Positions 14,501 to 26,090 of a DNA stretch of 64,000 nucleotides are shown here, one piece after another. A model generated the notes under the pieces. The model saw nothing but the letters and a program-made list of their open reading frames with translations, was not told the DNA's origin and made no database searches. The translations under genes and the position numbers were made by a program. Within the stretch, counting starts at the first letter, position 1; every line of letters begins with the position of its first letter. Origin of the DNA: Pterobdella sp. o SKG-2022 (Eukaryota; Annelida; Clitellata; Hirudinida; Piscicolidae); the NCBI GenBank assembly GCA_964035795.1, contig OZ038322.1, positions 12,912,038 through 12,976,037 of the forward strand, read 5' to 3'.

Positions 14501-16364
14501 CTGAAGACATTGTCTGCCGAGTTTCTTTTCATCTTATGCAAACAAAACAGTAAATTTAACGTTTTGAAATTGCATTATGAATTTAAATGTTGTGAATTAT
14601 ATGCTTCAAAAATTTAAATCAGGAAACCCTAATTAGATTTACATCTTTATTAAAACAAAGCTAATCGAATCTATTTCATATCAGGTAATTTATATAACCT
14701 TGACGTCTTGACAACGTTAATTGTAAATAGCGCTACGTATTTGAAATAAATAAAATGTTCATTTTGTTCATGTCACGTCATTGTTGGGTAATATTAATAA
14801 CCATGTATTTTTCTGAGTATTCACTTTGGCTGGTTCAGTCTTATGTGGTGGATTCAAGCAGTTTTCTTCTTTGGCGCTTTCTATAGTAAAACACATTTGA
14901 AATAGCGAGAAAAATTGTTTAAAGATATTTGACGGGTTTTGATTTTCCATGCTTATAATCATTCCTCTTACACCTAAAGAAAAAGATTCTTCTCGTTTCC
15001 CTCAGATAGGCTTTCATGCCGCTACATGTATCTTTGAAGGTGACCTGATAGGGGCTTGTCATTATAGGTTCTGATGAACAAGCGATCTTGTTTAGGGCTT
15101 TCAGAGTAGAAAAGTTTCATGTTGTCATTTTTGAAATATTCTTTTCTGTTTATTATTGTCACGACGTCAAGTTTAAATTAGTTATCTGAAGATTATTTTG
15201 GTGAATTTATAAGTGTGTGGAAAGTTACCTCAAGCTGATATGCAATAGAAAAGCTTTAATTTGAAAAAATTTATAACTTACTGTGTTTTTATAATTACCA
15301 TAATAAAATTTCATTTCATGCTAAACGTAAAACAACACCACAATAGCTCGTCGTCTGATCAAGTACACTGGCTATGGGAACTCGGCCGCCCTCTTAGCTG
15401 AAAAGGGACTTATGAATGATATTCGTAATAAAGATGCTTTTTCTAGCGAATCTGACAATTCTGAAACTGAAGAATACTCCGAACTTAAAAATGAGTAGGA
15501 TATTTAAATGAATTATTTTTTTATATTTTATAGTTATTTTTTGCCATTTTCAGTGTAGGGGGATAAAACCTTATTTGAAATTTCTGTATTTCTCTTATTT
15601 TTATCTTTAATGATTTTTCGACATTACCTCTCAGTGACCTCATTGCCGCGTTGATATTTCCTGTGTGCCGTATGTAACTTGTAATTGATTCGCTGTTATA
15701 TTTACAGTCTCAGAAAAAATATTCAAATATATCTGATTAAAACTTTTCTTTTCGGAATCACAAGTGCTTTTGCAAATCTCACTTTCATTATTTTGTAACT
15801 TCAAAAGATGCCTTAAATTTTTATATAAAATCTTTACTAATAACTTCGCCAGAATTAGTATTAAATTTTGCATTGCAGTGTCAATCCAGTGACGGGCAGG
15901 TGGGAAGAAAAATCAAACACTTGTAATGAACTGGATAATATGACAAATGAACAAAAAGAATATTTGGCTAAAAAACTTATTGACAAAATGGACAAACTTC
16001 AAAAGTTCTACTCTCATTACATATTTTTGAGCATTATCATATTTACTGATGTTTTTTATCTTCATCTTTTCATGCATTCTAGTTCACCAAGTGACATTTG
16101 TTTTACAGAATAGGTGTGATTAAACCAATGAGAACGTGCGAAAAGACGGGCAAGCCACAAGAGGTTATATTTTTTATATATATTTTATAATTTTAATTGA
16201 AGAAAATAAATTAGATGATATTCACCTAACTTATATTTGCGCTAACTACCTATTTTACTATTTAAAATCAATAAACATGACTGAATTCATTACAGATTGA
16301 GTCAATGGCCGAGATGGTCGAAAAAACCAAGATTAAATCGGAGTCTGAAGATGACGATAGTTAA
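11545..16364 (+). CDS. RIC8: Ric-8/synembryn, G-alpha chaperone and exchange factor, 17 exons
   Basis: Cytosolic armadillo-type protein that folds nascent G-alpha subunits and acts as their non-receptor exchange factor. Exons: 11545-11622, 11719-11766, 11850-11949, 12048-12143, 12263-12335, 12512-12587, 12649-12701, 12936-13125, 13223-13317, 13447-13642, 13784-13888, 14309-14373, 14467-14549, 15347-15494, 15879-16004, 16109-16163, 16296-16364. This gives 551 residues, continuous phase, complete. Diagnostic blocks: AVKILSRDK, EALKCLCNLV, EVLKTLFNIS, EFMGYNMAAVVALL, a LIKYTGYGNSAALLAEKGLM block near residue 415, the acidic stretch after it, SVNPVTGR-type DVNPVTGRWEEK, MTNEQKE, GVIKPM and an acidic C-terminus with ESEDDDS. 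Length agrees with animal Ric-8. Poly(A) signal at 16597. Confidence 0.95.
14550..15346. other. 800-bp Ric-8 intron with a decayed coding-like insert
   Basis: Positions 14770-15170 have higher GC than the rest of the intron. On the minus strand there are open stretches interrupted by stops, including QDRLFIRTYNDKPLSGHL near 15050-15110 and a 64-codon open frame from 14962 down to 14768. I recognise no family. A degraded mobile element is the most likely explanation, but no ends are visible. Confidence 0.3.
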
Positions 16365-16596
16365 TTTGGCACCTTTCCAACCCATGCTAGCGTGGAAACG
16401 GACGCAAAACAATGATGATGATGACGACTATGAAAAAAAATTTTAAACTTTTAATTGGGGAAGCTACTAATTGATTTTAATATTTATAATACGGAATTCA
16501 ATCATGTTAATAATCTGGCGATTTCATCATGATTAACCAAAGTATTGCTTAGTTTTTAAAGTATTCATTTCATACATTATTTTCAATTTAAAAAAA

Positions 16597-16602
16597 AATA
16601 AA
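16597..16602 (+). promoter_or_regulatory. poly(A) signal of Ric-8
   Basis: AATAAA about 235 bp downstream of the Ric-8 stop, and just upstream of the next gene (ATG at 16722), so these two genes are closely packed head to tail. Confidence 0.5.
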
Positions 16603-16721
16603 GAATGCATTTTTGACGTAGACTATAGTATTTGTGTAAATAAAGGTTTTCGAAGTTTACTGTCTTTAATGAGTGTGAAGTGAAATCTTTCAGTATATAA
16701 ATTTTTATTCTGTGAGTTTTA

Positions 16722-19221
16722 ATGGCGTCTTACAATATGTGGGATATCACAGATGAAAAATTAGAAATATCCAAGCACATTGATGAAGTGTATCTTCATT
16801 ATCTTGGCGACGAAGTGACTAACTTCGTTCACGGTGTAAGTTGCTGTGATTTTTGTTTAATATGAGATAACTAATACAAATCTATTGTATTCCAACACCA
16901 CATCTAGTTTAATTCTGTCAAAAGAATTCGAGTTAGAAAGTACGATCATAAATATAGTTGTAGAAAAGAATTGGGCAAAAAAGCAATGTACGCGAATAAT
17001 GAAGACATTGTATACGAGTTGCCACGTTAGTATGAATTTTTACAGTTCATAACAATTATTGTCACAGTATGATAATAAAAATTTATAAATATTTGAAAAA
17101 CACGCTTGATAATAGGTACAAAACTTCGTTTTCATAGTTAGCTCATTACGTACTTTGTAATGTTACATCCATAACGTATAGCTTTGTATTAATTATTATA
17201 TAATTTATTGATTGATTTATAAAAGATTATATTATAAATTTTAAGTGCTCAATTATTTTAACTAAAACTAATTTGCCACAATTTTTTATATATGCCTAGT
17301 CTATTGTTTCAGTGGATTTCGATTTAATTTTGAACTACATCATAACACATGTGTTGGAAGCGAGACCCATAAATCTCATTAAGTACATTGCATCTTTGCT
17401 CGAAGTTTGTATGGAGCGAAGACAATATCTGGAACTGCAAGCTGGAGCTAGTGCACCTTCTGGTAAGGAAGTCATGAAATAGTGTAGGGTGAAAATGAAA
17501 ATTTAAGTAGAAAATTTTATTTCGAAGCTTCATGTTCGACATCTTAAAATATAACTTGTAATCTTGAAAGTTACTAAAATAAATCTCTTCATTGAAAAAT
17601 TCAAATGTAATTATTAACTTTTGCAGGCGGTTTCAATTATTATGAAAAACATAAACACAAAAAATCCGGATTGCTTTTAAGTGACCTTACAGCTGTGAAG
17701 CTTTTTAATCCTCGACGAAAAGTAAAATTAATTAATTTCGAATATGGAATGATAAAGTTTCCAATACATTATGAAAGTTATAGATGAAAAAATTATAGTT
17801 GAAATAGGGGTATGTTAATGTTGGTTTAATATTGTAACATGCTATTTGGCTTTAACAATGTTTCAAAACGTTTTTTTATCGATGTTTTATTTATTGTAAA
17901 AAACATTTAAATATATTATTGGGGTTTTCAGGAAAAAAAAAGAAAATTAATGCTTAAGAAAAAAAAAGACGTTTCAAACAACGAACAAACTGTACAACCC
18001 ATAAGTTTGGATAAAGCTATCGAACACATGAAAAAGATTGAATGCGATGAATTTCAAAAAAGGTGCCGAAAACATACATTTGTGAAAAAATCAGATAGTT
18101 GTGAAAAATTAAATAAAACTCGAATCAATAAACCAATGGAGCAAAATAAATGTGAAAAAGACAAAAATATCAAAGAAAAGATTGAAAGAAATGAGCAATG
18201 CAGAAATGAATCTGCGTTGAAATTGCCTTCGATACCAGATTCAAAAAAGTCAAACCAACAAAACAATGTTAAATTAAAAGATGAAATAACGAGTAAAGAA
18301 ACAGATTTTTTAGCAAATCAACTTGCTAATAATAGTTTGAAAAAAGAGATCAAAAAACTAAAGGATGATGATAATATACATAAAAAAATAAAAGACAAAA
18401 AATGCAAGAAAAAAATTGATTTTACCAAAGATTATTGTGACGAAGTTTTAAAAAATCACCGAAAATACTGGTATGAAAAAAGAATGAGACGAAAGAAAGA
18501 AGAACAAAATGCTTCAGTAGATAAAAGAAATGAAAGTAAAATTAAAAAACAAAAACCAAAACGTTTGTTTAGCATGGAAGATAGTACGAGTGATTGTTAT
18601 AATACAATGGAAAAAAGAAAAGACGCAAAAGAATCAATAGAAATAGAAGAAGAAAAAGTGAATCAGAAAAAGGAAATAAAAAAAAAAGATGAAGAAGAAA
18701 ATCTGATTTCGGGAAACAAAATAGAAAACGTAGAGGGAGAAAAAGATAAAAAGAAAAAAGTGTTAGAAGAAGATGTCAAAAAGGAAACTGTTATTCAAAA
18801 AAAAGAGAACAACAAGAAGACAAATAAAAAAATAGAAAAAAATAATGAAAAAAAAGAAACAAACCTTCAAAAAAATGCTTCTAAAAAACTTAGAGAAACA
18901 GAAAAAAATGAAAAAGTGATAAAAAAAGAAAATGAAATACAAGAAAACAAAACTAACAAAGAAATGGAAGAGGAGGAAAACAACAGAAATGAAGACACAA
19001 ACAACGAAAAAGAAAAGAACGAAGAAAAAAAAAATGAAGACAAAGATCCTTCACCTTTCGAAATAGTAGACACCAAAATAGCATTTGATGTAATAGATGC
19101 AGAGTTTTTCGAAGATCCGGCACTGTTGAAACAAATAGAGCCAATGTTCAAAGATGAAGACCCTGAAAAAAAAGAATATTTGGAGCTTGAGATATTGGGT
19201 GACAATAAACACAGTTCATAA
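16722..19221 (+). CDS. RIIa-like-domain protein with long Lys/Glu-rich tail, 5 exons
   Basis: Exons 16722-16835, 16908-17025, 17313-17462, 17627-17721, 17932-19221; phases agree; 588 residues. Exon 3 encodes an amphipathic two-helix stretch, LILNYIITHVLEARPINLIK followed by a hydrophobic helix ending MERR. This resembles the RIIa/DPY-30 dimerisation fold (L-x2-V-L-x-x-x-P-x-N pattern), found in PKA regulatory subunits and many sperm or ciliary scaffold proteins. The N-terminal 75 residues are not recognised. Exon 5 (about 430 residues) is very rich in Lys, Glu and Asn and likely to be coiled coil or disordered. It ends in a distinct acidic/hydrophobic segment beginning SPFEIVDTKIAFDVIDAEFF. 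The domain call is by eye only; function is inferred at most as a cytoskeletal or ciliary scaffold. Poly(A) signal AATAAA at 19303. Confidence 0.7.
17103..17205. repeat. possible decayed relative of the 5.3-kb MITE
   Basis: In intron 2 of the RIIa-like gene, the reverse complement of about 17160-17195 reads TACAAAGCTATACGTTA, then a diverged hexamer, then GTAACATTA. This closely parallels the inner arm of the element at 5327-5501. The opposite arm is poorly kept. Weak evidence. Confidence 0.3.
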
Positions 19222-20050
19222 TTAAGATAGAAAAATTTATAAAAACTTTGAAAATATTTTTTAGTTATAATAATTTTACAAATACTTCAAAAGTTTTTTT
19301 TGAATAAATATAAAATAACTTCGAAAAAAAAAATTTTTGTAATTAACTCAATGATAAATCAACACTACTCGTTCTGCAGCGAGTTTTGCGTGGGAAGAAT
19401 ATTGTATGAGATTTTTAGCTGTCCATACAAGCATAAATAAAAAAAACAATTAAAATTAATATTTCGGATTTTATCAGCTTTCAACAAAATGATTTTCGAA
19501 TAACTTTGATGACATAGTAGAATGAATAATTTTGTATGAAAAGAAGGCTAGAGGCTGTATATCGTGTGTAGAATGAATAATTTTGTATGAAAAGAAGGCT
19601 AGAGGCTGTATATCGTGTGTACAACTTGCTCCATCTTATGCTCATTTTTAGTTTTCCTCGTATGGAGTTCATTTTTATTTATTTTCGCATTTTATATGTT
19701 TGTATAAATGTATTATCGTCTCATATTTCGATTTTTTCCTTCTTTTTTTTGTGGGAGTAGCAATAATGATAATAAATAATGCTTTTTTTTGAGCCAGATG
19801 TACATTAAAGCATTTTTTTTGATGAAAAGCTTTGAAAGGATAAGATAGAGGTCTCTAGGCTCATACCAAGCACGCCATATTATACGATGTTAGGCTGCTA
19901 TAAAACGGATCTTCTTTTTGACCGCAAATTTATACTTAATGTAATTTTCTCAAATAAACACATTGAAAACAGTTTATTTTTAAATATTCAAGTTTTTTTT
20001 ACTAAAAAATTATCGTGAATTATAAAAGATAGAAAAGACCAGATCAGAAA
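19222..20050. other. intergenic, contains a 51-bp tandem duplication
   Basis: 3' flank of the RIIa-like gene, then AT-rich sequence with poly-T runs. Apart from the tandem repeat listed separately I see nothing coding. Confidence 0.4.
19517..19621. repeat. perfect 51-bp tandem duplication (2.06 copies)
   Basis: Units 19517-19567 and 19568-19618 are identical, and three more matching bases follow. The unit begins GTAGAATGAATAATTTTG and ends CGTGT. Complete identity in otherwise drifting intergenic DNA implies a recent event. Confidence 0.9.
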
Positions 20051-20056
20051 ATGTAG

Positions 20057-20918
20057 TTGAAATTATATTTGATATTGGCTTCTTTTACTGTCATAATGTT
20101 TCTTGTTTCTTTTCATAAAATAATTCTGACAAACGTGCTCATTTGTCTTTCATCAAAATCAAAAGCTTTTAATGGGAATAATTATGATGAAGATACTGAC
20201 AAGCTTGAAACTGTTTGGGATGAAGAAAATGAAGGTTTTGAGCCACATAACATCTTGAAGGTAAAAAATATTTTTTTAAATTTATACAAAATCAAAAAAG
20301 GAAAGGCTTCAGATAATCTTTCCAAAGATGATTTACAGGATAAAATTGATGCAGGCAGGTTTGAAGAAAAAGGGAATTTTTTTAATTCGGAAAGGGCTAG
20401 AAATTACAATAGAAAAAAGTTTTTTTTGAAGAATATTGGTTTTGGTGAAAGAAAATTTATTGACAACCAGAATGAGTTGATTAAGAACTTGGAAAAAATT
20501 AACGAAAGATTGAGAACAAAAGGTTTAAAAAATAAAAAAGATCAAAGAACCAACATTGGAAGATCTGATAATATTAATAAGAAAAACATGGATCCTTTCC
20601 TTTTCAATTTCCAACCTGGAAGAAAATTTAAAAAAGAAAAACCTATACTGAAAAAAGAAAAAAAATTTGACCAAGCACAAAAGTAAATATTCCAAATAAC
20701 TTCATGAAATTTATTCTGTTTTTTGATTGAAACACAATGTTTTGAACATCAGACGGGTCGACTACAGAGTTTGGAAAGATTGCCAGTTTTGTTCAAAACA
20801 AATTTCAAAAATTGTGGATGGTTTTGAAAATTTTGAAAACGTTGAAAAAAGTTATAAAAAGAAATCCTATGATGGCAGTTTTCTAGATAAAGGTTTTCAA
20901 ATTTCAAAATTAACTTAA
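20057..20918 (+). CDS. putative secreted or membrane-anchored Lys-rich protein; start unclear
   Basis: Long open frame 20057-20682 followed, after a 70-bp intron, by a phase-compatible exon 20753-20918 ending in TAA. This gives about 263 residues. The N-terminus is strongly hydrophobic for about 30 residues (KLYLILASFTVIMFLVSF...), then the chain becomes charged and rich in Lys, Asn and Phe. Exon 2 has a CQFC motif. The only nearby ATG in frame (20051) is followed at once by TAG, so the translated frame starts with a TTG unless TAG is the acceptor of an upstream exon. A further Lys-rich open frame at 20976-21176 could be an alternative 3' exon. No family is recognised. Confidence 0.5.
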
Positions 20919-20975
20919 TTAGTCCGAATGGCTCAATTAAAATGGCAAAAATCTTTGTAAAAATTTCAACGAGAT

Positions 20976-21176
20976 ATGAAATCTCATATTATCCTCAGCC
21001 ATAAAAAATATTTTTTGAGATTATTTATACAGCATATTATACCCGCAGAAGTCTTCACAAAGCAGCTTGGTCATAAAAAAAAGGCTTCTGAAAGGAACAA
21101 AGAATTTTTAAAAACAGTTTTGGCAGAAATGCTTGGGAACACTATTTCATTGAAGAATGGTGCTCACAACATATAA
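20976..21176 (+). CDS. unassigned open frame, possible alternative 3' exon of the preceding gene
   Basis: 66 codons from ATG to TAA. An acceptor-like ttatttatacag precedes codon 20, and a phase-compatible donor exists inside the previous exon. The sequence (KQLGHKKKASERNKEFLK and on) has the same Lys-rich character as its upstream neighbour. It could equally be an independent small frame or chance. Confidence 0.3.
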   Translation: MKSHIILSHKKYFLRLFIQHIIPAEVFTKQLGHKKKASERNKEFLKTVLAEMLGNTISLKNGAHNI

Positions 21177-23286
21177 TTGACACAACATTTTGAACATATA
21201 TAGGCAACATTATAATAGACATTTGAGATAATGTTTGAAATATGACTGTATGCTTAATTAAAATTGTTTAATTAGTTAAATAGATTACTCATGAAAATTG
21301 CTTCTTCAAACTAAAATTAAAAGAGAACTATGTTTGGTACTAATACAAAACTTATGATAGGGATAATCTATCAAAAAAAATTCCTTTCAACGGTTTATTA
21401 TTATTTAAAAATTTTCAACTAATAAATATTATTAATAAAATCGTGTTAGCGTATAAATTCTCAAAAAACACGAACTTAATAAAATGAATTTTTAAAAAGC
21501 AATTTTTCATTTTTTTTACATAAAAATGCACTCAAAATAGTATTGTCTATTATTATTATTATTATCTATTTTTCTATTGAACAATTTTTCAGAAAAAAAT
21601 GAAACAAAATGCATGTGGAATGCTTAGTACTTAACATAAGTCAGCAACCTCAGAATCTGGCATAACTCCCGTGCTACCATGAAAGAAATTTTCTGACAGG
21701 TTTTGGGCTTGATGACTTACTGTTTAGTTCTTAACAAACTCCAAACCAACTTTCAAAAACGTACTTTGAGTTCATAAAATGCTTATTTCATTATGTTTCA
21801 TAGTATAATAATTTTTAAAATCACATTTATCATATTTTAATACTAGTTTATATGACTTTTTTTGTTTAAAAGCATCTTTTTGGCAAGAATAAACTCGAGA
21901 AGAGGGATATAAGTTATAATTCTAGTGGAAGTATTGAAAATTACTATATTTGCTAGTTTACTCGCTTCAAATAATCTTCAGAATGAGGCAAGTTCCTGCA
22001 ACACTTATTATTTTGGAAAAAAACTAAAATTTGTATTAAGTTCAATCTTATCATAACTTTAAATTTTAGTCTTTTTTGAACGCAAAAAATGTATCTGAAG
22101 CTTGTCTTATTTCAAACATTATACAAATCCTTGATAATTTGAACTAAAAGATACATGAAATGTCCAAAAAATTCATTTCATAATATTTTATAATGGGTTT
22201 CCATTCTAGAGTCATACTTATCCGTAATTAAAAAGACTTCTGACATTATTTTTCGATTCATCTAAATTTTAAGAAAAATTAATACCAAATATAATCCAAA
22301 AATATATGAATTTCAAGTTTTTAGGCTTTTAATTATTCACGTTTTTGGGATTTCAATTTCGGTAAAAGTTTTTGCAATTCATATAATAGATTACACTAGG
22401 CTTTTCGTAAGAATATCTTACATTATCAAGTGTATTTTTGAAATTCAGAAAATAATTTTTTAGATAAAAATAAAAAAAATGGAAAACTATATAATTTCAT
22501 TGAAAAATTAAACAAAACATTGAAATCTATGGATTGGGATGTGGAACTTGGGAGATATAGGTGGTTGCTACATAGCCTATTGGAATAAACGGTGCTTTTA
22601 GTAAAACGTATTTCTTTTGCGCTAGTATAAAGTTTAATTTTTCATTTCATAGTTTAATCTTTCAATTTAATGAAATAAAAATTAAATTGAGTTTTTTCAT
22701 TATAAAAGAAAAATAAAAAATTTAGTGAATTAGAAAAATTTTTGAATTTTAAACGGTAAATAGAAATTGAACCCACAAAAAAGCCGAAATTCAAAAACAT
22801 TGGTACTTAGCTTTCAAGAAATCAAAAACTTTTTTATTTTGATGGTTTTATGAAATAATGAAAATTACTTTTGAATTTGGACATTTTTGTAACATTTCAA
22901 ATGAAATGCTAAAACTAAAATGCAAATATGTAAAAACATGTAAGTTTGAAAAAAACCAAAAACTTGTTTTTTGTGCTTGCTCTTTTTCAGCACTCAAAAC
23001 CATACCTCGAGATGTTATAATAGTTTTTGGACTGTGTGGTGATGACATTCACACTATCTTCAGCATTGAAAAACAAAATTTTTATTCATCACAATGTTTT
23101 TTTTAAATTTAATGCCTACTTCACAGTCATGCTTCACAATGCTGTCAGAGTTCGAGCTCTTCTGTAGTTGGCAGATCTCCACCATACAATTTATTGAATT
23201 ATTAGCATTAGCACTCAACAGCATTATTTTGAGTTTTTATTAATTTTGGGCAAACAAGTCGTATGCATACGTTGAGTCACGATGTT

Positions 23287-23487
23287 TCATCCTGAATGTG
23301 TTTGTGGTATTGACAAGCAACACTTTATTGGGTATAGACTAAATCTTCCAACGTTATAGAATGAATTCATTTGATTTCCTCGTGGCTGGTCTGCCGAGTT
23401 TTTTTCATCGCCCATTTGAAGAGCAACGCCGGCATTAAATAACTTTGTCTTACAACCAATCTGACTGGAGTTTGGTTTTGGTGTTTT
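23287..23487 (-). other. 67-codon coding-like stretch, unrecognised
   Basis: Open between a TAG (upstream) and a TGA at 23287-23289 on the minus strand. It contains FNAGVALQMGDEKNSADQPR and lies in a block of clearly higher GC than the surroundings. No ATG-led gene or family is recognised. It may be an exon of an unseen gene or a transposon relic. Confidence 0.25.
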
Positions 23488-25844
23488 CTATTGACACTTG
23501 AAGTTTCCATGAAAAAATTTTATAAGACCAACTTTATTTTGAGATATTCCGAAGTTTTGAAGAATATAGTGTAAAGCTCTTTGGACTACATTTAAAAATA
23601 ATAAAATACATAAACCGATTTTAATAAGTTTAATATCCCATTACATAAATCTACCTAACAAGTCGTATTGAATGCACTCTACATGAAGGAACTAATTATC
23701 CTCTAGGTAACTGCTATTCATTTTTGAAGTGTTCCATTAAAAAAAAAAGCATAATCAAAATTTCAAAATACATCCGTTTATGGAATATTCACGCATTGTA
23801 AAAGATTAAATAATTTTCTAATGGTTTTTTATATTTGCAGTGAAGCAAATAATGGTCTGAGACAGAGAAAGAAAAAAATTTTAAGTTCAAGTCAGCCCCA
23901 TTTTCTCACAAAGACATCCATTGTAAATCGTGATAATACCTTTAATCCTGAAATTTTTACATGAATGTAGCTCGTGCGCAAGGAGATCTAGTATTTATTG
24001 AATGTTGAGTTCTCAACGAGACACTCTTGTGTTTAATAAGATTATTCATTTGGTCGTGAAGTTATTGAAATGATACAAGATGAATAAAAGAATATAAACG
24101 ATTAATTGTTAGTAATTTCTATACAATCAACAGATGTTTCGATTCAAAACAACTTTTTGGAAATAATAATGCTTTTCAATAAATTAACAATATGCTATAT
24201 TTAGCATATATTAATTCCCATCAGATGTTTTAGATATATTAAAAAATATACTAACAAACCAATTAATTTCAATTAAAAATTTTAAAAAATATTTAAACAA
24301 TGGTAAAAATTTAAGACTTTCAACTCATTCATATTGTTAACAGTATTATCAACTCGAAGTTATTACAGCGTTTTTTGGCATTCATGCTGAAAATGCATTT
24401 CCATCAAATAGGAATATCAGTATGCAAAAGGTGGTTTATGATAGTTTCTATTTTTTGTCTTTTAATTAGTTTGAAGCTAAAAGGGTGTTAATATTGAAAA
24501 TAACTGAAAAATCAAAGATAAGTGAATGAAAATATATGTATATTTTTATTTAAATAAAAAAATGAATATAAAAAAACTTATACGTATATATTTTTTTAGT
24601 GAGTTTTTGTAATTTATATTTTTAAATAATGCTAAGAATGAAGATAAATTTATGAAGATGTTGAGAAGTAAAAAACCGAGAACTTAATTATCTGCCAACT
24701 TTGCCTGTTTGCATTCTCGTGCAAAAAAAATTTCTTTTTCAAATGACTAGCTCTTAATCATGCCTTTTCGGGGTATTTAGGAGGAAGCTATGGCATATGC
24801 TTTGTGCACAGAGAATTTTTGTTGAGAGAGTTTAACACATAATCAGAAAATTTTATTGAAAATCTTGATTTTTTAATAAACTTGATAAAAATTCTAAACA
24901 TATTTTCAAAACAATTTGAAATAGTTATTAAGGCCGAAGAGTACTTGAGTCTATCATTGTCCTGCTGTCATAACACTTGAAAGCAATACTCATGTATGCA
25001 GTGTGTCTATGAATATATTAAAAGGTAGATTTTAGGGATAATTTAAATAGATTCTTATCTAACGTGTAATTGGAATAATTTTGCAATTAACAAAACTCTT
25101 AATGATTTTAGGACTTGAATTCAAAAACACTCAAAGGTATGTTAGTTGCTTAATTTGCAATTAAAATGTTAAAGATAACATAAACTATACAATATCTGCA
25201 TGGATCTTTATAATACAATAACATTTTATTATGAAAAAAAAATTTCAAATCAAGTTTCGAGTTCAAAATTATAAATGATATTGCAAGAAAATTTGGTTCA
25301 ATTCATTATCGGATAATGGTTGATAGTGCAAGAAGTGTTATAAAATAAACAGATGAAAAGCAATATAAATAAATATTCATTTTATTATATAAAATTGAAA
25401 ATTTCGAAAATTAATTAAAATGCAATTTGAATTTTATTATAGTTTATATGTATAAGCTGGCGGCAGACTGGTTCAAGAGTAGTGCCAGAGATAATTCTAA
25501 GAGTCATAGAACATCTTAAAACTGCTGCGCATTTAAATGGCTAGCTAGTTCATCTCTGTTAAAGTAAAATCTCACACACTGAACACTAGCCTCACAGTAG
25601 TGCAAAAACCAACTCCTTCTCCCTGTATTCATCCTTTTCGAAGCCCTTGTTTCAGTTTACATGACTCATTGTGTCTCAATTATTCCAGCATTATATTTAA
25701 ATTGACTTTTAAAAAGCTTTTAATTGATTCCATATTAAAACAATGAAAAAATAATAATTCTCTACCTACCTCTAATAATTGAATTCGTCTAAAATAAAAA
25801 CTCAAATCTTTTTATGATAATCAATACATAACTGTTTTTGCTGA

Positions 25845-25895
25845 AGTAATATTATCAAGTACATGATAATGTTAATATACAAAGCTTTTATTAGT
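25845..25895. repeat. fragment related to the 5.3-kb MITE
   Basis: Contains GTACATGATAATGTTA, matching GTACTTGATAATGTTA of the element at 5327-5501 at 15 of 16 positions, followed by a shared CAAAGCTTTT segment. Only part of one arm and the loop edge are present. Confidence 0.35.
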
Positions 25896-25977
25896 ATTCT
25901 CTAAATTAGATATCAAGCTTGAAGGTTCCAACATGCCTTGCGATAAATATAAAAGAAAAAATACACAACATATGCAC

Positions 25978-26070
25978 ACCAATAATCAGTTATCCTTCAC
26001 ACATCTAAAATACATACGTATTCAACAAGAAGAGTGCATAGAATATCCAATAATCAATAACCAATAATCA
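25978..26070 (+). promoter_or_regulatory. three CCAATAATCA motifs upstream of the IgGFc-domain gene
   Basis: CCAATAATCA occurs at about 25979-25988, 26047-26056 and 26061-26070, all within 115 bp of the ATG at 26091. This looks like a CCAAT/NF-Y-type or homeodomain-type (TAATCA) cluster. Function is inferred from spacing and repetition only. Confidence 0.4.
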
Positions 26071-26090
26071 TTAAAACTGCAGTTTTCCCC

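Larger units (their letters stand above)
21177..26090. other. 4.9-kb gene-poor region
   Basis: Mostly AT-rich with poly-A/T runs. Exceptions: a 67-codon minus-strand open stretch at 23287-23487 inside a higher-GC block (23110-23480); a fragment resembling the 5.3-kb MITE near 25845-25895; and a higher-GC stretch at 25440-25680 without coding signal. The last 120 bp hold repeated CCAAT-type motifs before the next gene. Confidence 0.4.

Noticed and set aside
18867..19205. Minus-strand Ser/Phe-rich frame of 112 codons
   Set aside because: Complement of the Lys/Glu-rich exon 5 of the RIIa-like gene.
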